DNA of 64,000 nt, taken from positions 37,599,750-37,663,749 of the forward strand of contig CM067309.1 of the NCBI GenBank assembly GCA_034231615.1, read 5' to 3'. The position numbers were made by a program, and so were the translations under genes. Of this stretch, positions 63,630 through 64,000 are shown one piece after another. This DNA is from Meghimatium bilineatum (taxonomy: Eukaryota; Mollusca; Gastropoda; Stylommatophora; Philomycidae). The notes below the pieces were generated by a model that saw only the letters and a program-made list of their open reading frames with translations, was not told the DNA's origin and made no database searches. Positions within the stretch are counted from its first letter, which is position 1. Each line of letters begins with the position of its first letter.

Positions 63630-64000
63630 CTTTCTAGCACCAGGAATTGCAAGCGATTAGCTCTTACTTCCTATGTGCAGTGGGGTGGTTTTTATGAGCG
63701 TTCTTTCATACCCAGGAGACTTCGGCTTAATGCAAATGCCTAATGAAGGAGCGTTCTACTCGGATGGAGTGTTGTTGATCCAGGGCCAGATGTGCCACCT
63801 TGGTTGAATTGAGTCCATGTTTGTTCAAGGTTATCTTGATATTTTCTATCCACCGTTTTCGTGGTCTGCCTGTGGTTTTATGTCCGGATACTCTTTTGTT
63901 ATATGCTCTTATTGGTATTTAGGTTCATTCTCATAAGGTGATCAAACCATTTTACTTGCTGTCTTTTGATATGTTCAATACATGATATTATACCTACCCT
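63630..64000 (-). mobile_element. LINE ORF2 C-terminal fragment, cut by window end
   Basis: Minus strand: YIEHIKRQQVKWFDHLMRMN-like start (CIEHIKRQQVKWFDHLMRMN), KTVDRKYQDNLEQTW and the tail shared with 56960-57125. Continues beyond the window. Confidence 0.65.

Overview
This window looks like a chromosome piece from a repeat-rich invertebrate animal. It contains spliced genes, non-LTR retrotransposon (LINE) debris with animal-type reverse transcriptase motifs, tRNA-derived SINEs, mariner and hAT elements and Penelope-like motifs. A lophotrochozoan, perhaps a mollusc, fits the uncharacterised membrane-protein family at 26.7-28.1 kb and the repeat types. That assignment rests on recall and is not proven here.

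Only two host genes are supported. (1) A Notchless homologue (NLE1/Rsa4, 60S ribosome assembly) lies on the minus strand. Eight exons between 55062 and 32011 join in phase through GT-AG sites and encode the NLE domain plus about the first half of the WD40 propeller. They include a 37-nt microexon. The first coding exon is not certain, and the exons for the last WD repeats were not found in the window. (2) A plus-strand gene for a five-pass membrane protein with a large glycosylated outer domain (26739/26778-28097) belongs to a family of unknown function.

Nearly everything else is mobile or tandem DNA. LINE remnants fall into several kinds: a zinc-finger-tailed type (two copies with 10-12 bp target-site duplications, TSDs), a type with an RNase H region and Cys-rich tail, and types recognised by thumb or C-terminal motifs. 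Two small SINE-like families, here called SINE-A (about 160 bp) and SINE-B (about 265-275 bp), share a 3' domain and a GAAGAAG tail. They are present in some 25 copies, five with clear 11-13 bp TSDs. Four other tRNA-like SINE types (C, D, E, F), foldback elements, a hAT insertion inside a SINE-A, a hAT-ended element, an internally deleted mariner and Penelope-like inverted pairs are also present.

Region by region: 0-26 kb is LINE/SINE debris with many minisatellites. 26-29 kb holds the membrane-protein gene, followed at once by a 28-bp array. 32-55 kb is the NLE1 gene, whose introns are filled by TEs, a 47-bp x ~30 array and a 4.7-kb A-rich tract. 55-64 kb is LINE/SINE debris with stretches where nothing is recognisable. 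Two patterns stand out. Minisatellites often grow out of TE sequence, and arrays lie within about 20-90 nt of most NLE1 exons, in one case starting at the expected branch point. No CRISPR, operon or bacterial features are present.
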